From the NCBI GenBank assembly GCA_011037195.1, contig JAAEAF010014931.1, positions 1-64,000 on the forward strand: 64,000 nt of DNA, given 5' to 3'. The stretch comes from Triatoma infestans. Taxonomy: Eukaryota; Arthropoda; Insecta; Hemiptera; Reduviidae. Under the pieces are notes generated by a model. That model was not told the origin of the DNA, did not search any database, and was given only the letters and a program-made list of their open reading frames with translations. Below are positions 31,141-43,634 of the stretch, piece after piece. The translations under genes and the position numbers were made by a program. How positions within the stretch are numbered: the stretch's first letter is position 1; each line of letters begins with the position of its first letter.

Positions 31141-32659
31141 TTTATTTTTGGAAAGCGCTTCAGTGAATGCACTGGCGGTTAGGGGCCGGATCCCCCGAAT
31201 AAGATCCGTGTTGTCATGTGGGGAGGTAAAAGGGAGTTTTACCCCCCCCCCCACACACACACAAGGGAATTGGGGTGAAGCTCCCGATTAACAAATATAC
31301 TAATAATATTGAAATTTAAGGCGCAATGCGTATATTGCGTAAAAAGCTGTACAACGCGCAGGGCTGAGGGGGGTCTATTTCCGGCTTTAACCAAAATTCA
31401 CTTTCATGGCTTTCATATTTCAAAAATCAGAAACTAGTTCTGCGTATCTGATTTTTGACCGACTTTATGTTCAATAGAAATCATGGCAAGTCCTTCCAAT
31501 AAAAAAAAACTAATCAATCACTAACACTGAGCACAATCAACATTTCTTACGTACACGCTCGAAAACAAATGAAAATTTCTGTAGATTTCAGTATTGGCGA
31601 CCCTTACTGAGATGGTTACGGATGGTGACGTTATAATTGTTGCATATGAAATTATTATTATTTATATTTATTTCTTTTTTACTTTCATTTCGGCTGTCCC
31701 CAAAAGTTGCATGCACGGGGCCCTTATACATACGCTTAGACACATACGCTCTTTCAATAACGCTCGTTCTAAGCTGCTACAAACAAACAATACATCCACA
31801 AATTACATTACACCGTCGTTATGATACTCTCTTAACTATTGACCTTCAAACAGTGCCTAGTTATTTGAGAATAGGTTTGCAAAATAAAGTATTTGTGAAA
31901 TGATTGAGTGAGAGATCAGTAAGATTGAGACGATCCATGGTGATCTGCCCCCACCCACTAAGGAGTATCCTTAGGTAGAAGAAATTTATTTCTGCATATT
32001 CCATAATAATTAGTATTATTTGTATTGTAGTTACATAATAAACATGCAATTTAACACAATTAAAAAAAAAATTAACTTCATTATTTAGACGGGATGACAG
32101 AATTATTGAATTCTAGGCACATCAATATACAGTATAATACAATTATAATATACAGTAATACAAATATAATATACAGTAATACAATTATTTTATATACAGT
32201 ATTTCTAACATACCTCTTGACAGATATACCAGTATAAGGACTGATAGAACCTGATACATCAATAATCAATAATAATATTAATTACAATAATCAAATCAAT
32301 AATATTTTAACCTGGGCTAATAGAAATCTAGATTTTCTTTGCAGAACCAGTAAAAATTTTACTAATCAATTTGTTACTAATTTTACTAAATTTACTCTGG
32401 TCCATCATATCCATTTACCATAATCGCAATTTCGCAAAATCATTTCTTCTGAATTATTCAATACAGTTTCATTAATTTGGTTGACATCAGTTTGCATGAA
32501 CTTCATGCAATTCTTCATTTAGTCTCGCTAGATGCACGCAGGTGTTTTCGGAATTTGATATTCCTGTATAAAATTATTCATTTTGTTGAATGAATTACTT
32601 AGAATTGAATTTACATGTTCCTGAACATTATAATTATTTAACAATTTTTTTTTGAAACA
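31141..32659. other. Non-coding stretch
   Basis: A poly-C run followed by ACACACACAC at 31240-31262; TAATATACAG units repeated at 32130-32200 (AT-rich, about 24-bp spacing). No gene recognised. Confidence 0.45.
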
Positions 32660-34660
32660 TAATATTTACTAAATGTTTGTCAGCAGTTTCATATTTTGAA
32701 AAAAATATAACTTTCTCTTGCCCTCCAAATCATCTATAAATGAATATCTCGGAACAAAGTTTCAAACAAAAGTGGTAGCTCTCTATATTCACAGTTAATA
32801 TACCAAATTTAAGGAAATCCGTCCGGCAGTAAAAGCGCACTTCCGTTTTCTTGAAACTCGGAATTTTGGCAATCTATTTATTTCTAATTAATTTTATTTA
32901 GATGACAAAATTGTATAATAAACTAAGACAGCACTTTAGAGGAAAACCTACCCCAGCTATTCTACAAAAACACAACCCCACCTATTCTACAAAAACACTC
33001 TTAATCACTTTACCTGGAGAATATGCAAATAAAAGTTGTAGCTGATTACATGTGTAGTTGATATGACAAGTTTAAAGAAAATTGTTTCGAGAAAATCGTT
33101 AAAAACTGAAAAGTCTATTCAATAAAGTGGTACTTCCGGTTGGCTGATTTTGTTCAAAACCTAATACTCAGGTCCCATGCTAGCACTTAAAACTAATAAT
33201 CAATTTTCAACTTTTGAGATTTTTTGCTTTTTGAGTTGTTCTGATCCGGTTAACCGATTTACTTCAAATTTGGAATTCTATCAAGGCTTCTAGTATCATA
33301 CTCGTAGATGTGTATTATAGATGATCTTGCTCCGTAAAAGAAAGAAGATTTATGAAAATTTCGTCATGACTTTCTACTTCAGTACAATATTTTTGAATAA
33401 GTGGGTCTCTATATGCTGAAAGAGTAGGACCACCTTGAGTTGTTCTGACACACACACATACCAAGACCAATTTCTAAAAACCACTTTTTCAGACTCAGGG
33501 ACTTCAAAAAGTGTATTTCCGGTGAAAACTCGATTTCGAAAATTAGAAATGATCACAGTTCTTCCTCTAACATTAGCTAGAGAGAGAAAAAATCTGGTGT
33601 GAAACACACGTCTCTCTGTTGCCTGCCTACATAGTTATAATTGACATATTTTCTTCAAAATAATAATTTTTACCTAATGATTAGTTGTGTTCAGTTGTAT
33701 ATCAGTGAGAGAATCTAACCTTAATAAATTTACTTATTTTGGGAAAGCATAACCTTCCCTCTCCACAAAACTTCTTTAAATACACACAAAACTTTCTCTC
33801 AAAAAGATTTAAACAAAAGTGATCGGTAGAAGGATATATGTAGTTAGCCTTGTTATGAAGGATATATGTATACCAGTTTTAATGAAATACGTGGTGTGTT
33901 TGCGGAGAAAATCGCAGCAAACTGAAAAAAGTGTTCAAACTCGGCATTCTTGCAATACATTTATTCTAATCAATATTCTTTAGACGATAGAGTCGTATAA
34001 TAAAATAAAGTAGCATTTTAGAGGAATATAACCCCTCCCTCCCCCAAAAGCCCCCTTCATTGAATTTTCCCGCAAAAATATTTAAAATAAAAGTGTTATC
34101 ACTTTGTATGTATAGTTGACCCACAAAGTTCAAAGAAAATCGTTGGAGCAGTTTTCGGGAAAATAGAAAGAAACTGAAAAATTCATTCAGTAAAGTAGTA
34201 CTTCCGGTTTAGGAATTCTGACTATAGATAGCTTCGTGTCGGATCACATACAACTCACATACACACACACACATCATTTTTTAAAAATCACTTTTTCGGA
34301 CTCTAATAGGATATTTCCATGAAAACTCGATATATCGAAAATTTGTTACGATTGCAATACTTTAATATGCTGCTTTAACAGGTAGTGGCACCTAAATCAA
34401 GTGCACTGAAGTGGAACTGGGCACATTCCCTTGGAAATATATTTTTCATAAAAATGTTACCTCATGTGTGTGTGTATGATTATTCGAAGTTTACTGGAAA
34501 TCGTTGGATTATTTTTGAGAAAAATCTGGAATCTGAAGAAAACATTCATTAATGTGGCAGTGCCGTCGATAGAATATCTAGTACCTAAACAGAATATCAA
34601 GTTTGAACTATTTTTCGTTTTTGAGATTTTTTTTCACACGAACATACAACAGTGAAGGAG
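32660..34660 (+). repeat. DR1 tandem array of about two and a half units
   Basis: Unit 1 body from about 32690 (AAATATAACTTTCTCTTGCC) to tail CTCTAACATTAGCTAGAGAG at 33570; unit 2 head follows at once (AAAAAATCTGGTGTGAAACA) and its tail is near 34360; a partial third body (34440-34650) has CACACGAACATACAACAG. Unit 1 carries the 190-bp LINE insertion at 33245-33434. Confidence 0.7.
33245..33434 (-). mobile_element. Severely 5'-truncated LINE copy (3' end only)
   Basis: 190 bp nearly identical to the 3' end of the LINE at 35.2-39.8 kb (both contain GGAATTCTATCAAGGCTTCT and GAAAATTTCGTCATGACTTT). It is flanked by a perfect 14-bp target-site duplication TTGAGTTGTTCTGA (33231-33244 and 33435-33448) and so fixes the 3' terminus of that family. 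Confidence 0.88.
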
Positions 34661-34689
34661 TTTAAAGCTTTAAAATCCTTAAAAATTGG

Positions 34690-34960
34690 TTCGGCGTCCC
34701 TCAAGGATCATTGCTTAGTCCTTTTCTAGTTATTCATCAAATATATTTCCTTTTGTTTTGATTCTTTAATGTTGTTTTTCTCAGATGACTTAAAGATTTT
34801 ATTCACCTTAAATTCCTGTAACAATGCTGAATTGCTTCAGCCTTTACTGAACTACCTTGGTGAATGGTACATCTAACAAAATGGAAAGCGTATCCACTAA
34901 ACCTAAAAAATCTTGGTTCTAATCTTAGTTATAATTCTCTTAGACAATTATTCTCTACTG
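34690..34960 (+). pseudogene. LINE RT palm fragment
   Basis: Plus-strand frames give WFGVPQGSLLSPFLV (about 34690-34735; RT motif B, GVPQGS-L-SP) and then LMLFFSDDLKILFTLNS (about 34766-34815; motif C with FSDD for the usual YADD/FADD), continuing NNAELLQPLLNYLGEW to 34866. A frame change lies between the two motifs and a stop follows at about 34876. Probably Jockey/CR1-like. No ends or duplication found. Confidence 0.65.
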
Positions 34961-35079
34961 CGATGTTTACAAACTTTAGTTGGGATGGCCATAAAAAAAG
35001 GTGACAGAGCTTAGAGATAGTATATACCTGATTGGACATTGTGGGCGCCCTCTGCTCAACACCATCTAGTGTCAGTTTA

Positions 35080-35240
35080 AATTCAAACTAAATACTCCTC
35101 TAAAATCATTTTTTTGGAAAAATGTTTCGAATAAAAATGATACATTTCTAGCTATGCAGCAAGCATTCCAAGTTTAAAGAAAATAACCGTTTTCGAGAAA
35201 ATTCCACAAAATTCGAAAACCTATTGTGTAAAATTGCACT
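35080..35240 (+). repeat. DR1 fragment
   Basis: AAAATGTTTCGAATAAAAAT, TTCCAAGTTTAAAGAAAATA, and TTGCACTTCCGG, ending where the 3' end of the minus-strand LINE begins. Confidence 0.65.
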
Positions 35241-35299
35241 TCCGGTTAACCGATTCACTTCAAATTTGGAATTCTATCAAGGCTTCTAGTATCATAGAT

Positions 35300-38200
35300 G
35301 TGTATTATAGATGATCTTGCTCCGTAAAAGAAAGAAGATTTATGAAAATTTCGTCATGACTTTCTACAATATTTTTGAATAAGTGGGTCTCTATATGCTG
35401 AAAGAGTAGGACACTTTGAGATGGCGTGTACAATATTATCAGGTTCGTTTAGTGAACATAGTTTACAAACCTATCAACATTAAATTCAAATTTCTGCTGA
35501 TTGAAATATACATTACAGATCTTTTTATAATGTAAGCGAAGTTGAGCTATTAATCTTAATTTGTTAATGTGAATATTGTAGGTAAAATTAATTTCTCCCA
35601 AGTTTAGATTACTGAAATGCCTATAAAACGGATTAAAGCGACTGTTCAATACAAACTCGATGTCTTTGGACAGCAAGTTGTTCTTAAGTGATTCCAATAA
35701 GGAAGGGAAACTCTTAAGAATCACGTTATGTTTTGTAATGACCATGATTCCTCAGCACCAATAGGTTTCCAACAGGTAGTTTCTGAGTGCCATCGGCCAG
35801 TTATATGGCATATTATATCTTCCACTCAATTCTTTCATCCTTACATAGCATTGTTTGGGCAATCAGACATTTCAAGTAATTTCATCCACCAGCCTAATAC
35901 TCTTTTAAAAATTTTAAATTTGTTAGGTGTCCTTCCAGCTTCAATCCTAACATAAAAGTCAGGTGTGTTTCTTGGTAAGTGTAGTAGTAATTTCAAAAAT
36001 CTCAGTAGCCCTCTTTCTATTACGTTACTGAAGTCACAACCCCAGATTTCAACCAAGTATAAGAGCACACTCTCAGAGATAGAGTCATACAAGGCAATCT
36101 TAGTTTCTCAACTATCACTCTTACATGACTTTAACAGAGACATAACTGAAGCCATAGCAGCTACATTTTTTGCAAGAAAGTATTTACCCGCTTTAGAAAA
36201 CTTTGCTGATTTTAAAAATGGAACCCCCTGGTATGTAAAATTATGTACACCTTTTGCAATGTTCTCCTTAACATAACTGCTTTACATTTGATAAATTTCC
36301 ATCCTTGGAAAATATCATAGCGAAAGGTTTATTTATATTCACCGATAGTAAATTTTCTTCGCAGTACTCTCTTAAAGCATGTAATTGTTTTGGGGCTCTG
36401 CTCCAGATGGGGCAAGAAGAACCATATCACCTGCATAAAGGATCATATTCAGATCATTATCCTTATTTAGAGAGACGGATAAATGCCTAGAGGCAAAAAA
36501 AGTCACTACATCTGAGAGATACAAGGAACAAGAGAGACTCAAAATTTCACCCTGCAAAATCCCCTCCGAAAGCAATATCTCTTTAGAGCAATCATTATCA
36601 ACTTGAATTCCATCGAAGCATTGTCATACGAATTTTGATAACTTGTAGGGTTTTCCGACTTACACCTAAACTGTAGACGTTACTCCATAATTTGTTGTGA
36701 TTAACAGAGTCAAAAGCTCTTCTGTAATCTACAAAAGCTGCAAACACTTTACTTCGTTCTAGCCTCAGGTTAATGTTAATAATAAATGAAAGTACAAATT
36801 CACAAACCCATTTGCTCTTCGGGGACTTGCGTCCCTATATCCAGTCATAAAGCCTGTTATAAATAATCTTAGTGAAAAGCTTGGTAATGCAATTGAAAAT
36901 CACTATACCCCTGTAGTTCTTTGGGTCTGAGGGTCATCCTTTTTATGTAATAGTTTCATTCTAATTGAAGACCAAGCTTTAGAGAGAATTTCAGAATGAA
37001 AACTTGATTAAATAGAGTTAAGAGAAAACCACCCAGGAGGAGGCAAGATTTTTAAAACATTCATGGGGACCAAATCCAAACCAGTCGCCTTTTTGGGTTG
37101 ACATTAATTACATTCAGTAACTCTTCCAAAGAGAAGTCTGCATCTAAAATGGGATCGAAATAACCAAAGAAGTTAATATTATCAACAATATTTGGAGGAA
37201 TAATACAATAGAATTTCTCTCAATCCTGACAAGAAAGAATATTTGAGCTAAAAGATTTTAGCCTAAACTTGGCTACAGCAGACCAAAACTCAGTAGTATT
37301 TTTAACATTCCTTAAAGTTACTTCGATATTATCAAAATATTAGACATAACTGTATTTTTATACTCTTTTTTTAATTTATGGTACTCGGTTAAGGAGTCAT
37401 TACTAAATGAAGTTGCCTTACAATTCTTTAGTTGAGCTTTTTTTTTTTCCTTATTTATTTGTAATTTACATCTGTATATAAATACAATAGTAAATGTGCG
37501 GCGGAAAGATACAAATCACCAGAGTCACTTGTGTGGAGAACTCACCCAGCGATGAGACTCCATAAAAAAAAAACATATGGCTTTACTTAGTTATTCATTA
37601 GAGAGTCTCGATGCCAGCGGCGTTTCAATCGTCTGGGAGGATTATCTGGAAGGATAGAGGAACTTAGCTGGCGTACTAAAGGATTAGGGTGAGTAGAAAG
37701 GGATAGATGGAAATTTTTGTATTTGGTTTTAACAATTTCGTTTATGTAAGGAATATTGAGGTCTTGATGTAGGGTGAGATTTGATACATAGAAGGGGGCA
37801 TTGACAATTTTTCTGAGGATTTTGGATTGGAATGACTGGATTCGGCGGGAATTGGAATTTTTGGTTGAACCCCAATAGCGTATGTCCACATAGGTTTGAA
37901 TAATACCAGGTAAATCAGTCTTTTATATTGTAGAGATAGTTTAGATCGACTGCCGAGTAGTAGTGATAATAGTTTAAATCGTCTGTTGAGGTCTTGTCTT
38001 TTTAGTCGTGTATGGAGGTTCCAGGTGAGCCGTTTGTCGATGTATAACCCTAAGTAGCGTACATAGTCAGCAGTTGGAAGAGAAATACCATAAAATATAG
38101 AGGGGCCAATGTAGTTTGTCTTAATGTAAAAGTCTCGTTAATTTTTATTCGCCATTTTTTGCACCAGGGTTGAGCCTTAACTCTTCTTTTTGCTAAGTGG

Positions 38201-39060
38201 CAGGAATGACTGAACCAAGGTTTACGGTCAACTCCCCTATTAGACATAGAGTAATTAAAACTAGTAGCAACCAACGTAATAGTTTTCATTACTTCATGCA
38301 TATGTCCAATAAAAAGAGAATACTTTTCATCAAGAGATGAAGTTGTGATCAGTGAAGTGAGAATTATTTATAACATCAAATTTATGAATATAATGTCACA
38401 GCTTAAACTTGCCTAAACCAGATCGACATCGCTGCATCCTAGCTTAATAATGTTCGTATAACTGCCAGAAATTTCATCTCCTTCCATTGCACACAAAGAA
38501 TCCGAATTCACTCATTGAATCCATCAAAAGTTTGCCCCTGTTATTTATAACTAAGTCTTTGAATTTCTGCTATTTGAGAGAAAAGTATTTGCAAAGATAC
38601 TCAAATTCATTAAGTAATCCTATTCGTGAATTAAAAGAGCCCCTGGGTAAAGCTGTAACAAGTAATATAAGTGTTCGGAAAATGAATTGACTGTATTTGA
38701 ATCATCTAGAAATGGAGGCTAATAAACAGTACCCAGGATAAAAACAGAGTTCCCCACGTTAATATATAAACACACACAAAAATTGTTTTAAAGAAAACTA
38801 ACAAACCACCAGATGCTCTACCCGTCACATGATATTTAGAAGCCTTTGAAAAAAAATAATCATAATTATTCAAAAATGAAGGAAGGGAAAAATTATCGTG
38901 ATGAAGCCAGGTCTCACAGATACAAAGTATTTGAAGCTCTAATATTTTATCAATTTCGCTACTTAATAGATTAAATAAACAGTTTAATCCAGTAACGTAC
39001 CAAAATCCTAACTTTAAATAATTGTAAACCTCAGAGTTCAAATCAGCAAAAACATTTTTC
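35300..39060 (-). pseudogene. LINE ORF2 (endonuclease plus RT), decayed
   Basis: Endonuclease: LELQILCICETWLHH and GRASGGLLVFF (38706-39041), with later EN pieces to KPWFSHSC (about 38220). Linker: LAKRRVKAQ, interrupted by Jockey, resuming with LKNCKATSF. RT: KNYRGIVIFNCITKLFTK (near 36900), FAAFVDYRRAFDSVNHNKLW (near 36740; motif A), LQGEILSLSCSLYLSD (near 36550; motif B), MILYAGDMVLLAP (near 36450; YAGD for YADD), then LRFLKLLLHLPRNT (near 36000). C-terminus: LCSLNEPDNIVHAISKCP (near 35420). Many stops and frameshifts. Loss of the second catalytic aspartate in the usual YADD is a further sign of inactivity. Confidence 0.85.
37438..38168 (-). mobile_element. Jockey-like LINE, 5'-truncated, nested
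   Basis: Minus strand: WRIKINETFTLR (38150-38110), TADYVRYLGLYIDKRLTWNL (about 38065-38006), then an open 100-codon end (37587-37889) with RYWGSTKNSNSRRIQSFQSK and LHQDLNIPYINE, the standard Jockey C-terminus. A 3' UTR leads to a poly-A tail (poly-T at 37438-37450). Flanked by a 7-bp target-site duplication GTTGAGC on plus (37431-37437 and 38169-38175) within the linker of the host LINE. A frame break lies near 37890. Confidence 0.88.
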
Positions 39061-39085
39061 GAAATACCTATAGAAGTATAATTAC

Positions 39086-39760
39086 CTAATAGACCTTCGG
39101 TTTCTTGAACAAGAACTCCTGCATTGTTTCAGATCGTGGCTGTTTGACATTCTTTCTTGATCGTTTTGTACATGTTGATTTAAGTGAAGCATCTGAGTCA
39201 GCAATATCATCTTCTTCTTCAGTAAAAAAAGTTTCCGCTGAAAAGACGTTAGAGTATCCAACATTTAGCAACGATTTATCTTCAACTGAGCTAATTACTT
39301 TCGGTACGCCCTCGGCATTTTTCTTAATAAATATGCGGCCATCACGATGCCAAACTGAAAACAATAAACCTCGCTTTTTTAGCTCCCTGATTTGAACAAA
39401 TAACTTGTAGTCAGACGGCGAGACAAATCGTTCACATATATCTGTTGTTTATAATCAGAAAATTTCAATTTATCCTTGTTTAGTTCGGCGTTTCTCACAA
39501 ATTTCTTTTTAACAGTAGAATACAAGAATTTAACAATTATTGAGGGTGGATAACTCCTCGACCAAACTTTCGTCGATAAATATAATCGACAGCTTCCACC
39601 CTTAAATCAACATCAATCTGTTTTGGTATTCCTTCAATAATGGAATAAAGATTTTCATTTTTGGAAACAGAAATATTACCTATTTTAATGGTGCCTTCTG
39701 TAACTATGTGAATATCTTGGCTGGGAAGTGCTGAACAGCTGCCCAATGCACTTGTGAAAA
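39086..39760 (-). pseudogene. LINE ORF1 with FP25K-like C-terminal domain
   Basis: Pieces in order: NLYSIIEGIPKQIDVDLR and VEAVDYIYRRKFGRG (39537-39746), VKKKFVRNAELNKDKLKF (near 39490), SPSDYKLFVQIRELKKRGLL (near 39400), and VWHRDGRIFIKKNAEG with VPKVISSVED (39300-39364), ending in an acidic then basic tail. This is the order of the FP25K-like domain found in ORF1 of many insect LINEs (RNA-binding chaperone role by family knowledge). Two or three frameshifts break it. N-terminal coiled-coil part not seen. Confidence 0.7.
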
Positions 39761-39790
39761 CAGACCATGTTTCACGATGTAATAATAAAT

Positions 39791-40094
39791 TATTAATTGG
39801 GTTGGACTTTCATTTTATATACTATAATAAACAACTACAGTAAATTGTAACATTATTCTATCAATTACGCCTGTAAAAATTTCATAATGAATTCATTTTA
39901 CTGAATAATGAATTCAGTATACTTTAAGTGAGGCGGGGAACCATCAAGCCCATCTTTTGTATTTAAAAAGGAAATACAATTATTTCGGAGAAATGCAAAT
40001 AAATCAGTATTTAATAAAAGCGCCAGTTGCTATTTAAGTCTACACAGGAAATTGACTTGTTCCCTCGTAATATTATTTTATAAAACAATTTTAT
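39791..40094. other. Non-coding stretch
   Basis: AT-rich, nothing recognised. Confidence 0.4.
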
Positions 40095-40968
40095 TTTATA
40101 TTACTTTCTCTTACTGTTAGTAAGAGCAGGTATTGTAATCGTGTCAAAGTTTCGAAATCGAATGTTCACCGGATATATCTGTTTTGAGGTGCTTTGAGTC
40201 AAAAAAAGTGGTTTTTAGCAATTGGTCTGTGGGTCTGTCTGTTGTCTTTGTGTGTGGAACAGCACATCTCAAAAACGAAAAATCGCAGAATTACAAAGTT
40301 AATATTTCGTTAAAGTGCTACCAGCAGACCTGAGAATATGCTTTTCGTCAAAATTGTTCAAACGGAAGTGCCACTTTACAGAATGGCTATTTCAGTTTCT
40401 TATGATCTCGAAAACGACTGCAACGATTATCTTTAACTTAATGAATCAACTACACATTCAAGGAGCTACAACTTGATTTAATTACTTGAAGAAAATCGGA
40501 TGACCGGAAGTGCGTTTTTACTGAAGTATTTTTTCGTTTTCTGCTATTTTCTCTAAAACGGCTCTAACGATTTTCATTAAACTATTAATTTGAAGTACAC
40601 ATATAAAGAGCTACAATGTTATTTGAAATATTCCTCCGGGTAAATTCATTTGAGGCTGCTTTTGGGGGAGGGGTAGGTTTACTGTTTTCTCTGATGTTCT
40701 ATCAAGTCCAAACTTGATATTCCGTTTAGTTTGTCTGTCAAAATTTTTCAACCGACAGTACCATTTTATTATTTTTTTTCCCCACTTTTTGGCGATTTTC
40801 TCGAAAATGGCCTCAACGATTTTCTTTAAAGTTATCATGAGCAATAATTTTTATTTGAAACATTTCTCTGGGAATATTCATTTAAGGCGGCTTTTGAGGG
40901 TGGGTTTGGGGTTATGTTTTCTCATAAAGTGCTATTTCAGCTCATTATACAATTCTATCATTAAATAG
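40095..40968 (-). repeat. DR1 dispersed repeat (minus)
   Basis: Reversed tail ACTTTCTCTTACTGTTAGTA, AGAGCAGGTATTGTAATCG, then body blocks in reverse order (GGTGCTTTGAGTC, GGAAGTGCCACTTTAC, GATGACCGGAAGTGCG, CCTCCGGGTAAATTCATTTG) and a second partial body to ACAATTCTATCATTAAATAG, where the SINE tail of the chimeric element begins. Confidence 0.75.
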
Positions 40969-40970
40969 TA

Positions 40971-41097
40971 TTTTTTTTGTAATTTAAGGGGCGTCAGCAT
41001 CTATGGTCATTGGCGCCCGGAGCCTTCTCAGTGCACTGCTGCCTCCCGACAGTGTTCCCTTGTTACAGACAACACTGTACATCACCGGACATTGAGC
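40971..41097 (-). mobile_element. SINE 3' tail fused to the R1-type LINE
   Basis: Minus strand: AGCTCAATGTCCGGTGATG, ACAGTGTTGTCTGTAAC, ACACTGTCGGGAGGC, GTGCACTGAGAAGGCTCC, then GACGCCCCTTAAATTAC and an A-rich end. It matches the second half of the SINE at 4980-5208 closely. The tRNA-like head is absent: upstream the sequence is in-frame R1 ORF2. The likely origin is a template switch during reverse transcription. Confidence 0.85.
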
Positions 41098-43634
41098 TCT
41101 GCTTTCCGTATGTATATAGCCTTCCTCTCTTTGGCTAATAAATGGATTGGTATCACTCCTGCAATTACCAGAATAGCTGGACCCGATACAGGGCGGTATG
41201 CTGAAGCGATCCGTAGAGCACTCAGTCTTTGGACATGACCGGTCCGCTTCCTGTAACACTCTTTATTCAGAGCATCTGCCCAAATCTCGGCTCCATATAG
41301 TAAGGCCGACTGGGTCGCAGACATCAGTAGTCGGCGCTTACTTGGCTTGGGCCCATTGACATTAGCCATCAATCTCCCCAACCGAGTCACCGCTTTAACC
41401 GCCTTGTCAGCCGCTCTTCTAATAGGCTCTCCAAAGCTCAGCTTACAGTCTATCATCATTCCGAGGTACTTTGCTGCCAGCTTAGACTCAATGATTTCTT
41501 CACCGATTCGAAATGGAAGGGTCTTATCTATTATCGATTTGGTCAAAACCACGATTTCAGTCTTACTTAGGGCAAGGGACAGCCCATGGTCTGTCATCCA
41601 GCCATTAACAACCCGCATTATCTGATTTAGCTTGATTTGTGCAAGTTCTACGTCTCTAGCAGCAATGAGTGCTGCTACATCATCCGCATAGCCAACTAGG
41701 GTCGTCTCCTCTGGCATCCTCTCCCGCAACAGACCATCGTAGCAGACATTCCACAGATCAGGGCCTAAAATAGATCCTTGAGCTGCTCCCGCAGTAACAG
41801 GCTTCATTCTCCATCCCTCCGTAGTCTCAAGAGCAACGTACGTCCTTTTAAACAATCACTAATAATACGCAGGAGGTATCTCGGAATATTGAAACTGTTC
41901 TCCAGTGCCCCTAGCATATCAATCCATCTAGCAGAATTAAACGCATTCCTAACATCGAGCATTACTAAGAGAACTATACGCCGTGAGAAATGATTGTGTT
42001 CTTCTGCCTCACGCACTGCATCTATTACCTTCCAGAGAGCACCGACTATCGATCGCCCCTTTCTAAACCCATGCTGCTTCGGAGATAAGTCTCCAGCAGC
42101 CTCAATCGCCATTTGCAAACGGACTTTGATAAGCTTCTCAAAGAGTTTCCCGGCATTATCCAGCATGCATAAGGGCCTGTAAGAAGATGCCTGTCCCCCT
42201 TCCCTTTACTATTCAACGCCAGCCGTGCACTCTTCCAACGAGTGCTGAAAATCCCTCTATCTAAACAGATATTGTACATGTTCAAAAGCAATTGAGGGTT
42301 ATACTGAACAACCATCTTAAGCACTTCTGAAGGTACTCCATCTAGGCCCGGAGCTTTACGGTTTTTCAAGCTCTGAACAGTCTTTCCTAATTCTTCCTCA
42401 CTGAAGAGTGGTATTTCCTTTATTTCACCAAAGACTCTATCTTCGCGGATCGGGTGCTCGGGGAAAAGTGCACCAACTATCCTCTCCATAGCCATCACAT
42501 CTAAACAGCTTGGTCTTTTCATGGCTCCAAGTTTCCCAGTCACAATTTTGTACCCTCGCCCCCACGGGTCCACATCGACCTCATCACATAGCTCCCTCCA
42601 GCACCGAACTTTGCTATAACTAATGGCATGTCTAAGTGCCCTTCTCGCAGCCCTATAGTCTGCCGATCTCGCTTCCGCTTGGCTCCTAGTTCTTGCCCGC
42701 TGAGCTATCCTTCTTGATCTTAGGCATTTCTTTCGTAGCTCGGCAATTTCCGGTGTCCACCAGTAAACTGGTTGTTTCTGATGTCGGGGTTTCTTATACG
42801 GCATCGAAATCTCACAGGCCTCTTTGATTATCCTCATAGTAGATGAGACAATCGTCTCAACTGCGTCCCGCTCATCCTGAACTTGCGTATCATCCATATT
42901 TACTCTTCTAGAGATAGCCTCAGCAAATTTCATCTTTTCTGTTCTAGAAACATTCCACCTAAGTGGTTTCGTTTGAGGAATAGCATCAAAATACCGCTTG
43001 TCTTCCACACGAAAGGAGATGTATTGGTGGTCGCTACCAGTATAATCTTCCATGACATACCAATCTTGGACCTTCGGCGCTATATCCTCTGAAGCAAGGG
43101 AGACATCAGGGATGGGGACCCGAAAAGTCTAACTTTTCTTAGAGCGCCGAAAAGTTGTCGTACTACCAATATTGAGCACAATTAGACTCGTTCTTGCAGC
43201 CATTTCCATGATCCTCCTGCCACGAGAATTCGTGGTCCCCACGATCCCCACTCCACTGCTCTGGCATTGAAATCTCCAGTTACTATTACAGCACTTTTTG
43301 TGAAGAGCGCATCTTCAAGCCCATCTAACTTTTGTTGGAAGTCACGGATACATTCATTTGGCGTGAAATAGCAGCTGAAGTACGTGACTTCCCCACTTTT
43401 AACCCAAACATATCCACTGCCTGCTCCATGTACGTGCACAGGAACCTTTCCCAAGTCCGGGACCCAAATAGCCGCTCTGCCTAAAAGGTCAGAAAACCAC
43501 CCTGGCGATTTCTTGTCTTGGTATTGTTCGCTAAGCAGCAACAGATCCACCTTCTTTTCCAATACCAGCTGGTACAAGAGCTCATCATCCGCAATCTTAC
43601 TTCGATGCATGTTTGCCTGTAAGATGTGAATCAT
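41098..43634 (-). pseudogene. R1-type ORF2 (endonuclease and RT)
   Basis: Starts MIHILQANMHRSKIADDELL at 43634. APE endonuclease with LLLLSEQYQDK, VIVTGDFNARAVEWGS and, after frameshifts, GSDHQYISFRVED (near 43040). A 335-codon open block (42046-43053) has the linker and RT start, KNRKAPGLDGVPSEVLK. A shift near 42170 leads to KQHGFRKGRSIVGALW and LVMLDVRNAFNSARWI (motif A), another near 41830 to AAQGSILGPDLWN (motif B), and YADD is intact in LVGYADDVAALIA (near 41695). The frame ends at a stop supplied by the SINE-derived tail (41082-41084), so the R1 C-terminal zinc domain is missing. About four frameshifts, catalytic residues kept: a fairly recent death. Confidence 0.9.

Larger units (their letters stand above)
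35241..39790 (-). mobile_element. Non-LTR retrotransposon with FP25K-like ORF1, decayed, split by Jockey
   Basis: Minus-strand element of about 3.8 kb after removing the 731-bp Jockey insertion. Order from 5': ORF1 end domain (39760-39086), APE endonuclease (39060-38250), RT (37430-35800) and C-terminal zinc motif (near 35450). The 3' end is fixed by the truncated copy at 33245. The 5' end near 39790 is approximate. No intact ORF. Confidence 0.85.

Noticed and set aside
39086..39364. Baculovirus FP25K gene or integrated virus
   Set aside because: The domain is in the ORF1 position of a LINE with endonuclease and RT following; LINE origin explains it.
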